Shown: positions 16,492-25,529, counted from the first letter of the stretch. The stretch is 30,812 bases of DNA from an uncultured Lachnospiraceae bacterium (GCA_910585995.1 CAJUGG010000026.1:1-30812); one strand, 5' to 3'. Numbers and translations are program-made. Notes: generated by a model from the letters alone, not told the origin.

Positions 16492-17352
16492 ATGTATATT
16501 AACTCTGCGTATCTAAATAATTCACTGGTGGATTTTAAAGATAAGAGCAGACCGCTCATCGTGGGAAGCTGCGGAACCTATCATCTGCATACCAGACCCA
16601 GACTGCCCACATACAGGCCAAGAGGCCGGCTGGACTTTCAGTTGTTGTATATCGCTTCTGGAAAAGCACATTTTTATTTTGACAACAGTGAGAAAGATAC
16701 CGTTGTCACCGCCGGGCAGATGGTGATCTACCGCCCCAAAGAACCTCAGAAATATGTCTATTACGGGAAAGAGCAGACGCAGGTATACTGGGTTCATTTT
16801 ACCGGAAATAATGTCACCAATATCTTAAGACACTATGGAATCACCAATCATATGCGGGTGCTTTCCACAGGGACTGCATTTGAATATGTCAGACTTTTTA
16901 AACAGATGATCTTAGAATTGCAAAGATGCCAGAATCATTATCCAGAATTGTTGACATTGCTGCTTCTGCAGCTCTTAGTTACCATCCACAGACAGCTGAA
17001 CAGGGAACATACGGCAAAAAATGAATATCTGGAAAAAGAGATGGGATATGCCATGAAATATTTCAATGAGCACTATGCCACAGAGATCAATATTGAGACA
17101 TATGCCGTCTCCAGAGGCATGAGCGTCAGTTGGTTTATCCGCAATTTTAAGCAGTATACCCATACCACGCCCATGCAGTATCTTGTCGCAAGGCGCATCA
17201 CCAACGCTCAGATGCTCTTAGAGACGACCAATTATAATATCACCGAAATCGGCAGAATCGTAGGTTATGACAACCCCCTGTACTTTAGCCGCGTCTTTAA
17301 AAAACAGACGGGGATGTCTCCTAGTGAGTATCGCAGACGAGAAGAACCATAG
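16492..17352 (+). CDS. AraC-family regulator of the beta-galactoside locus
   Basis: A 286-residue AraC/XylS-type regulator. The N-terminal domain (about 20-130) is an AraC-type sugar-binding cupin: RPRGRLDFQLLYIASG, then GQMVIYRPKEPQKYVYYG and YWVHFTG. The C-terminal ~100 residues hold two helix-turn-helix units: INIETYAVSRGMSVSWFIRNFKQY and NITEIGRIVGYDNPLYFSRVFK, ending in the signature TGMSPSEYRR. It is transcribed away from the beta-galactosidase gene with a 147-bp shared control region, so it probably activates that gene in response to a galactoside. The ribosome binding site is a weaker AGGGGG. Its last 32 bp overlap, tail to tail, the end of the DUF4132 gene. Confidence 0.92.
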   Translation: MYINSAYLNNSLVDFKDKSRPLIVGSCGTYHLHTRPRLPTYRPRGRLDFQLLYIASGKAHFYFDNSEKDTVVTAGQMVIYRPKEPQKYVYYGKEQTQVYWVHFTGNNVTNILRHYGITNHMRVLSTGTAFEYVRLFKQMILELQRCQNHYPELLTLLLLQLLVTIHRQLNREHTAKNEYLEKEMGYAMKYFNEHYATEINIETYAVSRGMSVSWFIRNFKQYTHTTPMQYLVARRITNAQMLLETTNYNITEIGRIVGYDNPLYFSRVFKKQTGMSPSEYRRREEP

Positions 17353-20300
17353 GCTCTGCTTTTACAATCTGGCAGATGACCTCACTGAAATAACGCGGTG
17401 CAACTTCGCCTAACAGGCAGGAGGTCTTGTTCTCCTGCGGCTGATAGAAGGTAAGGTCATAGAGTACCGCCTTCCTGTTATCGAAGATCACCGTACAGCC
17501 GGAGAACTTTAGTTCGGTCCGTATCCCTTTGTCTTCCCGATACAAAAGATCATATTCTCCGTGATCTCCTATAGGTCCTCTCTGCCAGCCCCTTGCAATC
17601 AGATTGGAAGAGAAAGCCAGACCATTGAACTCGGCCTCTTCAAATCGGGTAAACTTGCTCTTTGCCAATTCATCTTCCAATAGTCCATAGACCTTTCGGT
17701 CTAACTGCCCGATGGGCTGTAAGATCTCATAGTCGGCAAACTGTTCTTTCCATGCTTTCAGGCTGTCATCTGACAGCTCCACTGGGTGCGCAAGTCCGAT
17801 CTTCCCATCCTCCGGTAACAGATACTCCTCTTCGTCCGCCGTGTTGCATGTGCCGTCTTCCATATAGCGAAACGCATCCTTTAACGCTCCCTGTTCATAC
17901 ACACCCCACACAAGCCCTGCTGCAAAAGGATGCATCAGAGGATTCTTTAAAAACAATGCCTTCCAGTTCTCCACTGTCCAGAGTCTGCCCTCCAAAAGCG
18001 CCTGCTCCATCCGAAGTTTTTGACTGTCAAGCACAGTCTTTAACTGCTTTTTCATAAGCTTATAGGCATTGTATGCCTCTTTGGCTTTTTCCTCCTCGTC
18101 CTGCTTGCCGGGAGCGGGCATCTTCTTCAGGCGTTTTCCCTGGTCGGTATAGACTTCGAGTTCCAGAGAGGGCATCAGTCTTATCGTAAAGCTCCGTTTT
18201 CCATAATCGAATATTTGTTCTGCTCTGGAATCAAAGCCCAGATCCGGTACAATCCGGTCTTCCAGCTCGTCCCTGCTGATGCCAAGTTCTCCTGCCGCAT
18301 ATTCCAGCGCTTCTGCGGCTGCCTTTTTCACCTGGCGGTACTTACATTTTCTGGAGATCTGATCCACCAGCAAAAGTGCCTCCGAAGATCCATTGAGCGA
18401 AAGTGCCCGCACAGCCTCCACCGCCATCGCGCCTCTTGATCTTGCCGGCAGTTCCTTAATCTGCTGATGTAAAAGCGGGATGATCTCTTGTCCGCCATGG
18501 ACCGAAGCAGCGTAGAGCACCCATTTTTTCTTCGCTTCTGCACCGGATTGGAGCCATCTTAGAAGCAACTCTGTCATACATACATTAAGCTCTGCTTTTT
18601 GAAGCTTGTCTGCCAGTATCAGCGCTTCCTTTTGTATCCCTGGTTCACTCATGACTGCATAGCTGACCATGATCGCCTGGAGATATTCCTTTGGTGCCTC
18701 TGTCCCATCCAGCCAGTGCAGCGCCGGATACGGCTTCTCAAATGCCCAGGCGACCTTCTGTCTTCGTCCTCCTTTTAACACATTGGCGATGATCTTCTCG
18801 ATATCTGTCTCGTCCCCCACGTGCAGCATCCGTCTTAAGCGCTCGGCAAGCTTTGCATTTTTCTCAGTACTAAGTGCTTTTGTCAGTACGTCCTCGTATT
18901 GCGATACCCCCCATTTTACCAGGACTTCCATAGCTGTCTGACGCACTTTTTGTTTCTTAGAATCCAGCATGGACACCACATCCGCTTCCCATTCCTTGTG
19001 CCCGGCATACAGCGCCGTCAACAACTCATGTACCTGCTTGGAACTGTCACAAGCGCACGCAAGTAGCGTCTCTTTATATTTCTCCGGGTACTGATGCAGT
19101 ACGCAGATGCAGAAGATACGCGCCCTGGCAGCGCCCTGAAGTGCAATCTTTTGATACTCTTCCCCCCATTCTTCCAGATGTTCTGTCAGCGCAGCAATAC
19201 ATTCTTTCTGAAAGATGTTCTGTATCTCCTCATAATAGATCTCATCATACATACACGCCAGCAGATCCAGCTGATAAGACAAAGGAACCTGCTCTTTTTG
19301 AAAGATGGACAACATATGCTCAATCCTTTGCTTGTCCCATTCTTTGTAGCTTTGGGAAGTATACAGATAGTGAACAAAATAGGTTCCATGCAGCAAAATC
19401 GCTTCCATCACCACTGCGCGCCGATACATCTCCTGGTGCTTAGGGTCCTCGCGCAGGATACTAAGCCGCACCATCTTATTTCCATAATATCCGCTGCCTG
19501 TCTTGCGCCAGTCTTTGACCAGAGGAAAGATCTCTGTAAGAGACAGTTCTCCTAACAGATATCTTTTCGCCTCGTCTTCGTATATATCAAAATTCGTCAC
19601 AAGCTCCTCAGCCACCTTGGGCAGATACTCCCCGGCATACAGATCTTCAATCTCCTGATGCAGTGCAGGATTCATCCCTTTGATCTGACGCATGGTATCT
19701 TCATAGTCCCAGAGATCCATCTTGCCTACGGCTTCCTTTACTTCCTCCGGATACTGCCGCATCACCATCGCCCAGATGGTTTTCTCCTGGCTCCTAAAGC
19801 TCCAGTTTACCCAGAGTCCGCGCTCTATCGGCAGCCGCTCCATCAGAAAATTCAGATGCTGATAAAACCACATCCGGTCCACCATATACCGCAGAATATT
19901 CAGCATATCAGGATGCCCTGACTCCCGGTCGATCACCGCCAGCAACCGAAGCAATGTCTCAAAAGGCGTCCCATGTCCCAGTGCCAGAAACGCACATCCT
20001 GACAAAAGTGTCAGCATATATTTGGAACACTTTTTTCCACTGAGAATCCCGTAGATATCCTCTGGTATCTTTTCAGTCCTCACCGCCGTAAGCACAAACT
20101 CCTGAAGTCTTGCTGCCTCGGATTCAGACAGCACTTTAGTTCCAAACATCTGCACCAATTGTTCCAAAAGTCTTTGAAGCAGATCCTCTCTGACTTCATC
20201 CTTATGTTCCCCCTCGATCTTTTTGATGGTCAGGCAATACAGATACACTGCTTCCATCAGCATCCGAGGCGCATCATCCTGTCCCCGGTAAAGATCCATT

Positions 20301-20740
20301 GCCTGATACCAGACTTCCGGGTCGGGTTTTACCAAGCCGTACAGTACACTTAAGCACCCCTGCTGCAGCGTCTCTGTGGTATGTGCGTACATCTCCGTCC
20401 GTATCGCCATCGTCTGTTTTTTGCTGAACCATTTCAGGCACCACCCGATATTATTGTTTCTTACCAGCACATAACAGGACGATGCTCCCCCAACCGCAGC
20501 CACAAACTTTACATAGCGCATCTTCATCTCTTGCACCTGCCACTGTATCTGGCCGCAGTGATCCAGACAAGCCTCCCGCTGATTTTGTGTCAGCAGTGCA
20601 AAATCCTGAGGCACCACCTGCTCTAAGATCTCCTCATTGTCTTTTCTGTGCCTGTAAAAATAGATTTTGGCAATCTCCCAGTTCTGATCCTCCAGAAAAA
20701 GCGACTCCAATGCATCCTGTAAGACCCCTTGACTTAACAT
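17321..20740 (-). CDS. DUF4132 domain protein with HEAT-like helical repeats
   Basis: A 1139-residue protein of unknown function. The central part is long and alpha-helical with HEAT-like units (for example VVSMLDSKKQKVRQTAMEVL). The C-terminal part has the DUF4132 features: RIVPDLGFDSRAEQIFDYG, LKKMPAPGKQDEEEKAKEAY, KLRMEQALLEGRLWTVENW and LMHPFAAGLVWGVYE, ending with a beta-rich GWQRGPIGDHGEYDL segment. E. coli MolR carries a related domain, but no molybdate link is visible here. I chose the ATG at 20740, preceded by GGAGGAGG, over an extension to 20848 that would run into the LysR gene. It follows LysR by 35 bp on the same strand. Its last 32 bp are antisense to the end of the AraC gene. 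No membrane segment or signal peptide is apparent. Confidence 0.85.
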   Translation of the reverse strand: MLSQGVLQDALESLFLEDQNWEIAKIYFYRHRKDNEEILEQVVPQDFALLTQNQREACLDHCGQIQWQVQEMKMRYVKFVAAVGGASSCYVLVRNNNIGWCLKWFSKKQTMAIRTEMYAHTTETLQQGCLSVLYGLVKPDPEVWYQAMDLYRGQDDAPRMLMEAVYLYCLTIKKIEGEHKDEVREDLLQRLLEQLVQMFGTKVLSESEAARLQEFVLTAVRTEKIPEDIYGILSGKKCSKYMLTLLSGCAFLALGHGTPFETLLRLLAVIDRESGHPDMLNILRYMVDRMWFYQHLNFLMERLPIERGLWVNWSFRSQEKTIWAMVMRQYPEEVKEAVGKMDLWDYEDTMRQIKGMNPALHQEIEDLYAGEYLPKVAEELVTNFDIYEDEAKRYLLGELSLTEIFPLVKDWRKTGSGYYGNKMVRLSILREDPKHQEMYRRAVVMEAILLHGTYFVHYLYTSQSYKEWDKQRIEHMLSIFQKEQVPLSYQLDLLACMYDEIYYEEIQNIFQKECIAALTEHLEEWGEEYQKIALQGAARARIFCICVLHQYPEKYKETLLACACDSSKQVHELLTALYAGHKEWEADVVSMLDSKKQKVRQTAMEVLVKWGVSQYEDVLTKALSTEKNAKLAERLRRMLHVGDETDIEKIIANVLKGGRRQKVAWAFEKPYPALHWLDGTEAPKEYLQAIMVSYAVMSEPGIQKEALILADKLQKAELNVCMTELLLRWLQSGAEAKKKWVLYAASVHGGQEIIPLLHQQIKELPARSRGAMAVEAVRALSLNGSSEALLLVDQISRKCKYRQVKKAAAEALEYAAGELGISRDELEDRIVPDLGFDSRAEQIFDYGKRSFTIRLMPSLELEVYTDQGKRLKKMPAPGKQDEEEKAKEAYNAYKLMKKQLKTVLDSQKLRMEQALLEGRLWTVENWKALFLKNPLMHPFAAGLVWGVYEQGALKDAFRYMEDGTCNTADEEEYLLPEDGKIGLAHPVELSDDSLKAWKEQFADYEILQPIGQLDRKVYGLLEDELAKSKFTRFEEAEFNGLAFSSNLIARGWQRGPIGDHGEYDLLYREDKGIRTELKFSGCTVIFDNRKAVLYDLTFYQPQENKTSCLLGEVAPRYFSEVICQIVKAEPMVLLVCDTH

Positions 20741-20775
20741 GACTTTCCTCCTCCTAAACAAACAATTTCTTTCTA

Positions 20776-21663
20776 TTATAGCAACTCTTCTTTCAACTGC
20801 GCCAGAAATTTTTCGGATGCCTTCGAGAATATCTGATATCGCTTCCATATGATGCTCATTCCGACTTCTCTGCGTGGTTTCAGCGGGCGAAAACAGAGTT
20901 TGCTGCTTCCGGAAGTATTAATAATCTTATCAAATCCGATGGCATATCCCAACCCCTCTTCCACCATCAGAGAAGCATTAAAGAGCAGATTATAAGTCGC
21001 GACAATCTCCAGTTCTGAGATCTCACGCTGAATCCAGGACGCCAATGCACCAGATGAGTCTTCTTGTCTTGACAATATCAATGGCTTATCCCATAAGTCT
21101 TCTGGAGAGATGACTGCTTTTTTCGCAAGGGGAGCATCCTTTCTCATCAGTACCCCCCAGACTTCTGTAAGCGAAATCTGAATACAGTTATATTTCGCCT
21201 GATCCACACCTCCGAATACCAGGCCAAAATCAATCAATCCCTTTTCCAGCTGCTCCATTACAAATTGCGCATTTCCGCTTGCAATATGATAATGGATTCC
21301 CGGATAGGTCTGATAGAGTTTCCTCGCCGTTTTGGCTATCAGACGGACTGCATCGGTCTCACCAGTCCCAATATAGACATCCCCCACGGCAACCTCATCG
21401 GACAGCGATATCTCTCGTTCTGTCTTGTGAACAAGATTTAAGATCTCTTCTGCCCGTTTCCTAAGGATCATCCCTTCCTCTGTCAATGTCACCTTTCTCG
21501 ATCCCTTGGTGCCGCGAATCAACAGCTGCTTGCCCAGTTCCTCTTCCATCGCTTTGATCTGTGTGGAGAGCGTTGGCTGGGAAAGATGGAGTGACTGGGC
21601 AGCACGCACAATACTCTGCTCCCTCGCCACGGCAAGAAAATATTGAAGTACACGTAATTCCAT
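20776..21663 (-). CDS. LysR-family transcriptional regulator
   Basis: A 295-residue LysR-type regulator. The N-terminal winged helix-turn-helix reads MELRVLQYFLAVAREQSIVRAAQSLHLSQPTLSTQIK in two consecutive parts (ELRVLQYFLAVARE and AAQSLHLSQPTLSTQIK, residues 2-33), and the C-terminal ~200 residues form the periplasmic-binding-protein-like effector domain. The ATG at 21663 has AAGGGGA upstream; the in-frame extension to 21702 has no ribosome binding site. It is divergent from the DUF3737/lipoprotein pair, the usual arrangement for a LysR target, and is followed by the DUF4132 gene 35 bp downstream. The effector cannot be predicted from sequence. Confidence 0.93.
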   Translation of the reverse strand: MELRVLQYFLAVAREQSIVRAAQSLHLSQPTLSTQIKAMEEELGKQLLIRGTKGSRKVTLTEEGMILRKRAEEILNLVHKTEREISLSDEVAVGDVYIGTGETDAVRLIAKTARKLYQTYPGIHYHIASGNAQFVMEQLEKGLIDFGLVFGGVDQAKYNCIQISLTEVWGVLMRKDAPLAKKAVISPEDLWDKPLILSRQEDSSGALASWIQREISELEIVATYNLLFNASLMVEEGLGYAIGFDKIINTSGSSKLCFRPLKPRREVGMSIIWKRYQIFSKASEKFLAQLKEELL

Positions 21664-21692
21664 ATGCAGTTCCCCTTTCTTCCGTTTTCTGT

Positions 21693-21721
21693 ATAATAGC
21701 ACGAAACAGAATAGGTTTCAA
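21693..21721 (-). promoter_or_regulatory. Promoter of the LysR gene
   Basis: On the minus strand TTGAAA and TATTAT are separated by 17 bp, 30 bp before the LysR start codon. The -35 box overlaps the region next to the palindrome at 21724-21735, so autoregulation is plausible. Confidence 0.55.
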
Positions 21722-21723
21722 CT

Positions 21724-21735
21724 ATTGAAGTCAAT
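21724..21735. promoter_or_regulatory. Candidate LysR operator palindrome
   Basis: ATTGAAGTCAAT is a perfect dyad (ATTGA, AG, TCAAT) between the two divergent promoters. Its place directly beside the LysR -35 box and 13 bp before the forward -35 box is where a LysR protein would bind. The size does not match the common T-N11-A rule exactly. Confidence 0.35.
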
Positions 21736-21748
21736 TGAATATAAGCAT

Positions 21749-21777
21749 TTGCTATTTTAAAAAGATCTACATACAAT
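21749..21777 (+). promoter_or_regulatory. Promoter of the DUF3737/lipoprotein pair
   Basis: TTGCTA (21749-21754) and TACAAT (21772-21777) are separated by 17 bp. The start codon is 80 bp downstream, leaving a leader of about 75 nt that ends in AGGAGG. Confidence 0.5.
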
Positions 21778-21857
21778 AAAACTAAAAGAAAAGTAGCATA
21801 AAAGGATAGAGAGATGGAGGAAATAAAACCAGAACAGATAACAGGAGGTACTCAGGA

Positions 21858-22640
21858 ATGAAAATCATTGAAAATCAGACTTTTGACATGGAACGGACTC
21901 TTTACGGAAGCCACAACGTATTGGCAAAAAACTGTTCCTTTGATGGACCGGCAGACGGGGAAAGCGCTTTTAAAGAATGTTCTGAGATTGAGGCTCAAAA
22001 CTGCTTTTTTAATCTGCGTTATCCGTTCTGGCATACCCATGGACTTAAAATATCGGCTTCTGAGATGACAGAGCTTTGTCGCGCTTCGCTCTGGTATTCT
22101 GATCATATAGAGATTACGGATACCAAGATGCATGGGATCAAAGCCCTCAGAGAGTGCAGTAATGTGCTCATCCGGGATTGTGATATCAGATCCCCGGAAT
22201 TTGGCTGGTCGGTACGGGGCATCCGTATGGAAGATACCACTGCGGTCAGTGAATATTTTATGATGCGCTCGGAAAATCTGACGTTTCATGGGGTAAGGTT
22301 CCAGGGGAAATATTCTTTCCAATATATTAAAAATGCAATTTTTGAAAACTGCAGGATCATTGGTACGCAGCCTTTTTGTTACTGCAAAAATCTGAAGCTT
22401 ATTAACTGCGAGATGATGGACACTGACTTGTGCTTTGAAAAATCAGAGGTGGAGGCATGCATCACTACACCGGTGGACAGTATTAAAAATCCCCTTTCCG
22501 GACATATCTATGTGCCTTCTGTGGGCGAGATCATCCGTGATGATGCAGATTCCCAAGGTAAGATTATCTTCTGCGGCCAAAAGGCAGAGACTGCGCCTGC
22601 CTGCCAGGATCAATCCAAGCCCTGCATGGCAATCGCATAA
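21858..22640 (+). CDS. DUF3737 family right-handed beta-helix protein
   Basis: A 260-residue protein of the DUF3737 family. It opens MKIIENQTFDMERTLYGSHN and consists of short repeating units such as NVLAKNCSF, SEIEAQNCFF, NVLIRDCDI and NAIFENCRI, the pattern of a pectate-lyase-like beta-helix with Cys/Asn ladders. No signal peptide is seen, so it should be cytoplasmic. The biochemical role of the family is not known to me; its genes often sit with LysR regulators and flavodoxin or cyclophilin-like genes, which suggests a redox or stress setting. AGGAGG lies 9 nt before the ATG. The gene is divergent from LysR and followed after 19 bp by the lipoprotein gene. Confidence 0.9.
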   Translation: MKIIENQTFDMERTLYGSHNVLAKNCSFDGPADGESAFKECSEIEAQNCFFNLRYPFWHTHGLKISASEMTELCRASLWYSDHIEITDTKMHGIKALRECSNVLIRDCDIRSPEFGWSVRGIRMEDTTAVSEYFMMRSENLTFHGVRFQGKYSFQYIKNAIFENCRIIGTQPFCYCKNLKLINCEMMDTDLCFEKSEVEACITTPVDSIKNPLSGHIYVPSVGEIIRDDADSQGKIIFCGQKAETAPACQDQSKPCMAIA

Positions 22641-22659
22641 AGGAAAGGGATGGTGATCT

Positions 22660-23181
22660 GTGAAATCAGTACTTTTTATAAAGAACACTTTGATCAGCCT
22701 GCTGCCCGTCCTCTCCCTGTTCACCGGGCTTACTGCCTGTTCCTCACAAAATCCCACAGACCAACAGCCGCCGGAGGTCATCGAAAGCAAGGAGGCGGAA
22801 GAAGAAAAGATGGAGCAGAATCAATTTTATATTACGGTTGGAGAGACGGTATTTACAGCGGTCTTTTCAGATAATTCCAGTGCCGAAGCACTAAAAGAGC
22901 TGCTCGCCGAAGAGCCACTTGCCTTAGATATGCATGATTATGGAAATTTTGAAAAAGTTGGCGAAATCGGAAGTACACTGCCGAGAAATGACGAACAGAT
23001 TACAACCGAACCCGGAGATGTAATTCTCTACCTTGGCACAAGTATCACGATCTATTATGACACCAATTCATGGAACTTTACCCGCTTAGGAAAGATCCAT
23101 GATGTTACCAAAGAAGATCTGTTGGATGCTTTCGGCGATGGAGATGTTACAGTCACATTTTCGGTGGAAGAGCCTTACTAA
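22660..23181 (+). CDS. Cyclophilin-like domain lipoprotein
   Basis: A 173-residue exported lipoprotein. The signal peptide has a short basic start, a hydrophobic core (LISLLPVLSLF) and a lipobox LTAC, with the lipidated Cys at 27. After an acidic linker (30-50) the mature domain begins with FYITVGETVFTAVFSDNSSAEALKELL and continues with YLGTSITIYYD, typical of the small bacterial cyclophilin-like fold. Proteins of this fold lack clear prolyl-isomerase proof. It starts at GTG 22660 after AGGAAAGGG and lies 19 bp behind the DUF3737 gene, so the two are likely co-transcribed and under LysR control. The membrane-anchored domain should face outward. Confidence 0.85.
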   Translation: MKSVLFIKNTLISLLPVLSLFTGLTACSSQNPTDQQPPEVIESKEAEEEKMEQNQFYITVGETVFTAVFSDNSSAEALKELLAEEPLALDMHDYGNFEKVGEIGSTLPRNDEQITTEPGDVILYLGTSITIYYDTNSWNFTRLGKIHDVTKEDLLDAFGDGDVTVTFSVEEPY

Positions 23182-23221
23182 TATAAAAAGCGGGGCTACT
23201 GCTTCATAGACGGTTTCCCTT

Positions 23222-23731
23222 CTATTTTGTGATAGCCCTGTTATTCCATATTGTTCTCAAAACTCTTGCTTCCATTCTTTTCTGAGGAGTCGATCCATAA
23301 TATACCATTTGAAGTAACTTTATGGTATTTTGTACTTCTTCCCTGGAATCCCGGCTTTCAAATACCAGTTCTTCCTCTGTTCCAAAATATCCTTTTTTGC
23401 GAAAAGCAATTATCGCTTCTATATCTTCCTTTGTACAGTCTAAAATCGGCTCATATTTACCAAGTTTTGTATTGTTACAATGCGCACAAGATAAAAAAAG
23501 ATTTTCCCAATGATATTTCAGTTCTTTATTTTTGCGATGAGGAATCAGATGCTCAATTTGATACGAAGTAATTTGTTTGTTTTCACAAATATAACATTTC
23601 CCATGAAACATTTCCCGCAAAGCACTATTTACTTCAGGAGTATTATACATACTACTTGTCTGTTTTGCATGTTGCAGAGATTCCATCGCTTTTTTTGCTT
23701 TCCAAGTCGCCTTACGTTCTATTTTGATCAT
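23222..23731 (-). CDS. HNH endonuclease, PtuB-like partner of the ATPase
   Basis: A 169-residue HNH nuclease resembling the HNH proteins found beside AAA ATPases (PtuB of Septu). Zinc-type Cys pairs CYIC (46-49) and CAHC (82-85) frame the active site IEHLIPHRKN (His61) and ENLFL (Asn77), the beta-beta-alpha metal fold. It should cut DNA as the effector of the defence pair, restrained or directed by the ATPase. Its ATG at 23731 overlaps the ATPase stop by ATGA, so translation is coupled. The local sequence is AT-richer than the flanking LysR and FmdE regions, suggesting transfer. The N-terminal ~35 residues (Lys-rich, KKAMESLQHAK) are helical and have no assigned role. Confidence 0.85.
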   Translation of the reverse strand: MIKIERKATWKAKKAMESLQHAKQTSSMYNTPEVNSALREMFHGKCYICENKQITSYQIEHLIPHRKNKELKYHWENLFLSCAHCNNTKLGKYEPILDCTKEDIEAIIAFRKKGYFGTEEELVFESRDSREEVQNTIKLLQMVYYGSTPQKRMEARVLRTIWNNRAITK

Positions 23732-24960
23732 AGGCGTTGCCCCTCGATCCCTTCAAACTGATCTCTTGCTTCCGAAGATAAACCTCTTGGAATATTTTTT
23801 AATTCGCTGCGAATCTTTGCTCTTTCTGCGCGTTCATCCTCCGTAGGTTCTTTTATTTCTAGCAAATATTTGTATCTCTCAATTTTGCTTTTCAACTCAT
23901 CTGAGTATTCGTCTGCACTAAAATAACCTTCTGCAAGATCATCAGCAGAATATGCAAACAAATTCTCCAGTTCCACACATCTTTCTAAATCATATGCTTT
24001 TGCATCCGTAATGGAATTAAGAATATAAGGAGAATGGGTTGTAACAATAAATTGAATCCTTGGAAAAAATTTGGTCAAAAAGGGCATAATCTTCTTCTGT
24101 AGTTCGATATGAAGATGCGTCTCCAATTCATCAATTAGCACAATTCCTTCTATATCGTAGTGGCTAAGGCTGTCACTTAAAAGCCAATTCTTATCCATTC
24201 TCAAAATCAAGTCCGACACAATATGAATAACCGAAGAATAACCATCTGATAGTTCATCAAAACCAAATGGTTTCTTTCCTTCTTGGTGAATCTTAAAATC
24301 ATATTCTCTGTAGCGATATTCCAGAGAAATAGTATCATCATCCAGCAAAACCTTCAAAGCTTCCACAAATCGGTCAAACCATTTTTGGATTCGATCCACA
24401 TTAGCCATATCTCCTTCATTTCTGGCATATGACTGCTGTGTTTTCAAATGTATCATATATTTGTGCAAGTATTTTCCAGAATCAGCATGAATATCATAAC
24501 AATCCTTTAACGTAATCTCTTCCACTCCATGTCCACGGATAATCTGTGTTTTTCTGTCTGCCGGAAAAAATGCGATTATAAAATCACCCTGACTGTATAA
24601 TGCATCTATCTCTTCTACATTACTAAAAAGAATATCTATTCCTTCTTTATACCTTCTTACAAATGACGATTCCCTTTCAAAAGCTTGTTTAGCTTCATAC
24701 TTTTCCACTTCTGTTTTAGCTTCCTTTAGTTTCTTCTCTGCATCCGAAAGCCATGACATATACCGATTAAGCAATTGTGTTAATTTCCCATCATTTATAG
24801 ATTGCAAATATTTCTGTATTGCTAAAAGTAAGGATGTCTTCCCAGAACCATTTTTCCCAGTGATAATTAAATGCTGCCTTTTTTTAGGATTTAATGAAAT
24901 TACAATATCTGATAAATGTCTGACTTCATCAATCTTGATTTCTGTGATATAATGCTGCAC
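23728..24960 (-). CDS. ABC/SMC-like ATPase, PtuA-like (Septu-type defence)
   Basis: A 410-residue ATPase of the ABC/SMC/OLD-like class. Walker A is GKNGSGKTS (35-43), the ABC-like signature is ELSDGYSS (236-243), Walker B is VLIDELETHLH (274-284), and the switch His lies in TTHSPYIL (307-314). A predicted coiled coil (about 70-100, Glu/Lys-rich) sits in the insertion between Walker A and the signature, as in SMC-like proteins. Paired with the overlapping HNH gene it matches Septu type I (PtuA-PtuB), where the ATPase complex senses phage infection. It starts at GTG 24960 after AGGA. Retron-linked PtuAB needs a reverse transcriptase, which is not in this window. Final system assignment needs profile searches. 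Confidence 0.8.
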   Translation of the reverse strand: MQHYITEIKIDEVRHLSDIVISLNPKKRQHLIITGKNGSGKTSLLLAIQKYLQSINDGKLTQLLNRYMSWLSDAEKKLKEAKTEVEKYEAKQAFERESSFVRRYKEGIDILFSNVEEIDALYSQGDFIIAFFPADRKTQIIRGHGVEEITLKDCYDIHADSGKYLHKYMIHLKTQQSYARNEGDMANVDRIQKWFDRFVEALKVLLDDDTISLEYRYREYDFKIHQEGKKPFGFDELSDGYSSVIHIVSDLILRMDKNWLLSDSLSHYDIEGIVLIDELETHLHIELQKKIMPFLTKFFPRIQFIVTTHSPYILNSITDAKAYDLERCVELENLFAYSADDLAEGYFSADEYSDELKSKIERYKYLLEIKEPTEDERAERAKIRSELKNIPRGLSSEARDQFEGIEGQRL

Positions 24961-24998
24961 CTCTTATCCTTCTTGTTATTTATTTAACAATTTGACAT

Positions 24999-25529
24999 TC
25001 AGACCTCAAACCTGTTATAACTCTCATAACAATCCAGACACAGCTTCTGATCACCAGACAGGCGAAGCCAGTGTTCGGCTGTGATCTCGCCGCAGCAGTC
25101 ACATGGATAAGAGCGAAAGATCCTCGCCTGCTCTGGAAGGACAAGGACTGCCTCTTTTACTTCAAACAGCTTGTCATCTTCACCATCCAGATAGTAGGCC
25201 AGTGATTCTTCTTTTTTCAGTCCTTCTGGCTTGGGACGCAGCACCAGCCGAACGGAACGTCCATTTTTACGGTTGTAAAAGGAAAATGCCTGTTTGCCCC
25301 GCAGATGAAACAAAAGATTTCCCTTGCCCACGCTGCATCCTAACATCACCTGAATGGCATCTAGGCCGCAGGCGTCATTCTCTGCAATGCACACGACCTG
25401 TTCATCATCAGAATATTCCAACTCCAACAGCTTGGCAGCATACAGAGATGCCCGGTATCCGATCGCCAGGCCGCCGCAGACATGCCCATGAAACGCTGTA
25501 CAGTCTTCCCATATTTTTTTATCTCTCAT
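24999..25529 (-). CDS. FmdE-like protein with C-terminal zinc ribbon
   Basis: A 176-residue protein of the FmdE (formylmethanofuran dehydrogenase subunit E-like) family. The N-terminal domain has FHGHVCGGLAIGYRA (13-27), with His/Cys ligands, then AENDACGLDAIQVMLGCSVGKGNL, which forms the family's metal pocket. The C-terminus has CDCCGE...CLDCYE, a zinc ribbon of the TraR/DksA type. In non-methanogens FmdE homologues occur without the rest of the dehydrogenase, and their function is poorly known; metal handling or a redox role is possible. GAGGG precedes the ATG. It follows the aldo/keto reductase by 15 bp on the same strand, so they form an operon. No other methanofuran genes are nearby. Confidence 0.88.
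   Translation of the reverse strand: MRDKKIWEDCTAFHGHVCGGLAIGYRASLYAAKLLELEYSDDEQVVCIAENDACGLDAIQVMLGCSVGKGNLLFHLRGKQAFSFYNRKNGRSVRLVLRPKPEGLKKEESLAYYLDGEDDKLFEVKEAVLVLPEQARIFRSYPCDCCGEITAEHWLRLSGDQKLCLDCYESYNRFEV

Noticed and set aside
23222..24960. Retron carrying PtuAB effectors
   Set aside because: No reverse transcriptase gene or msr/msd-like region is visible beside the pair.
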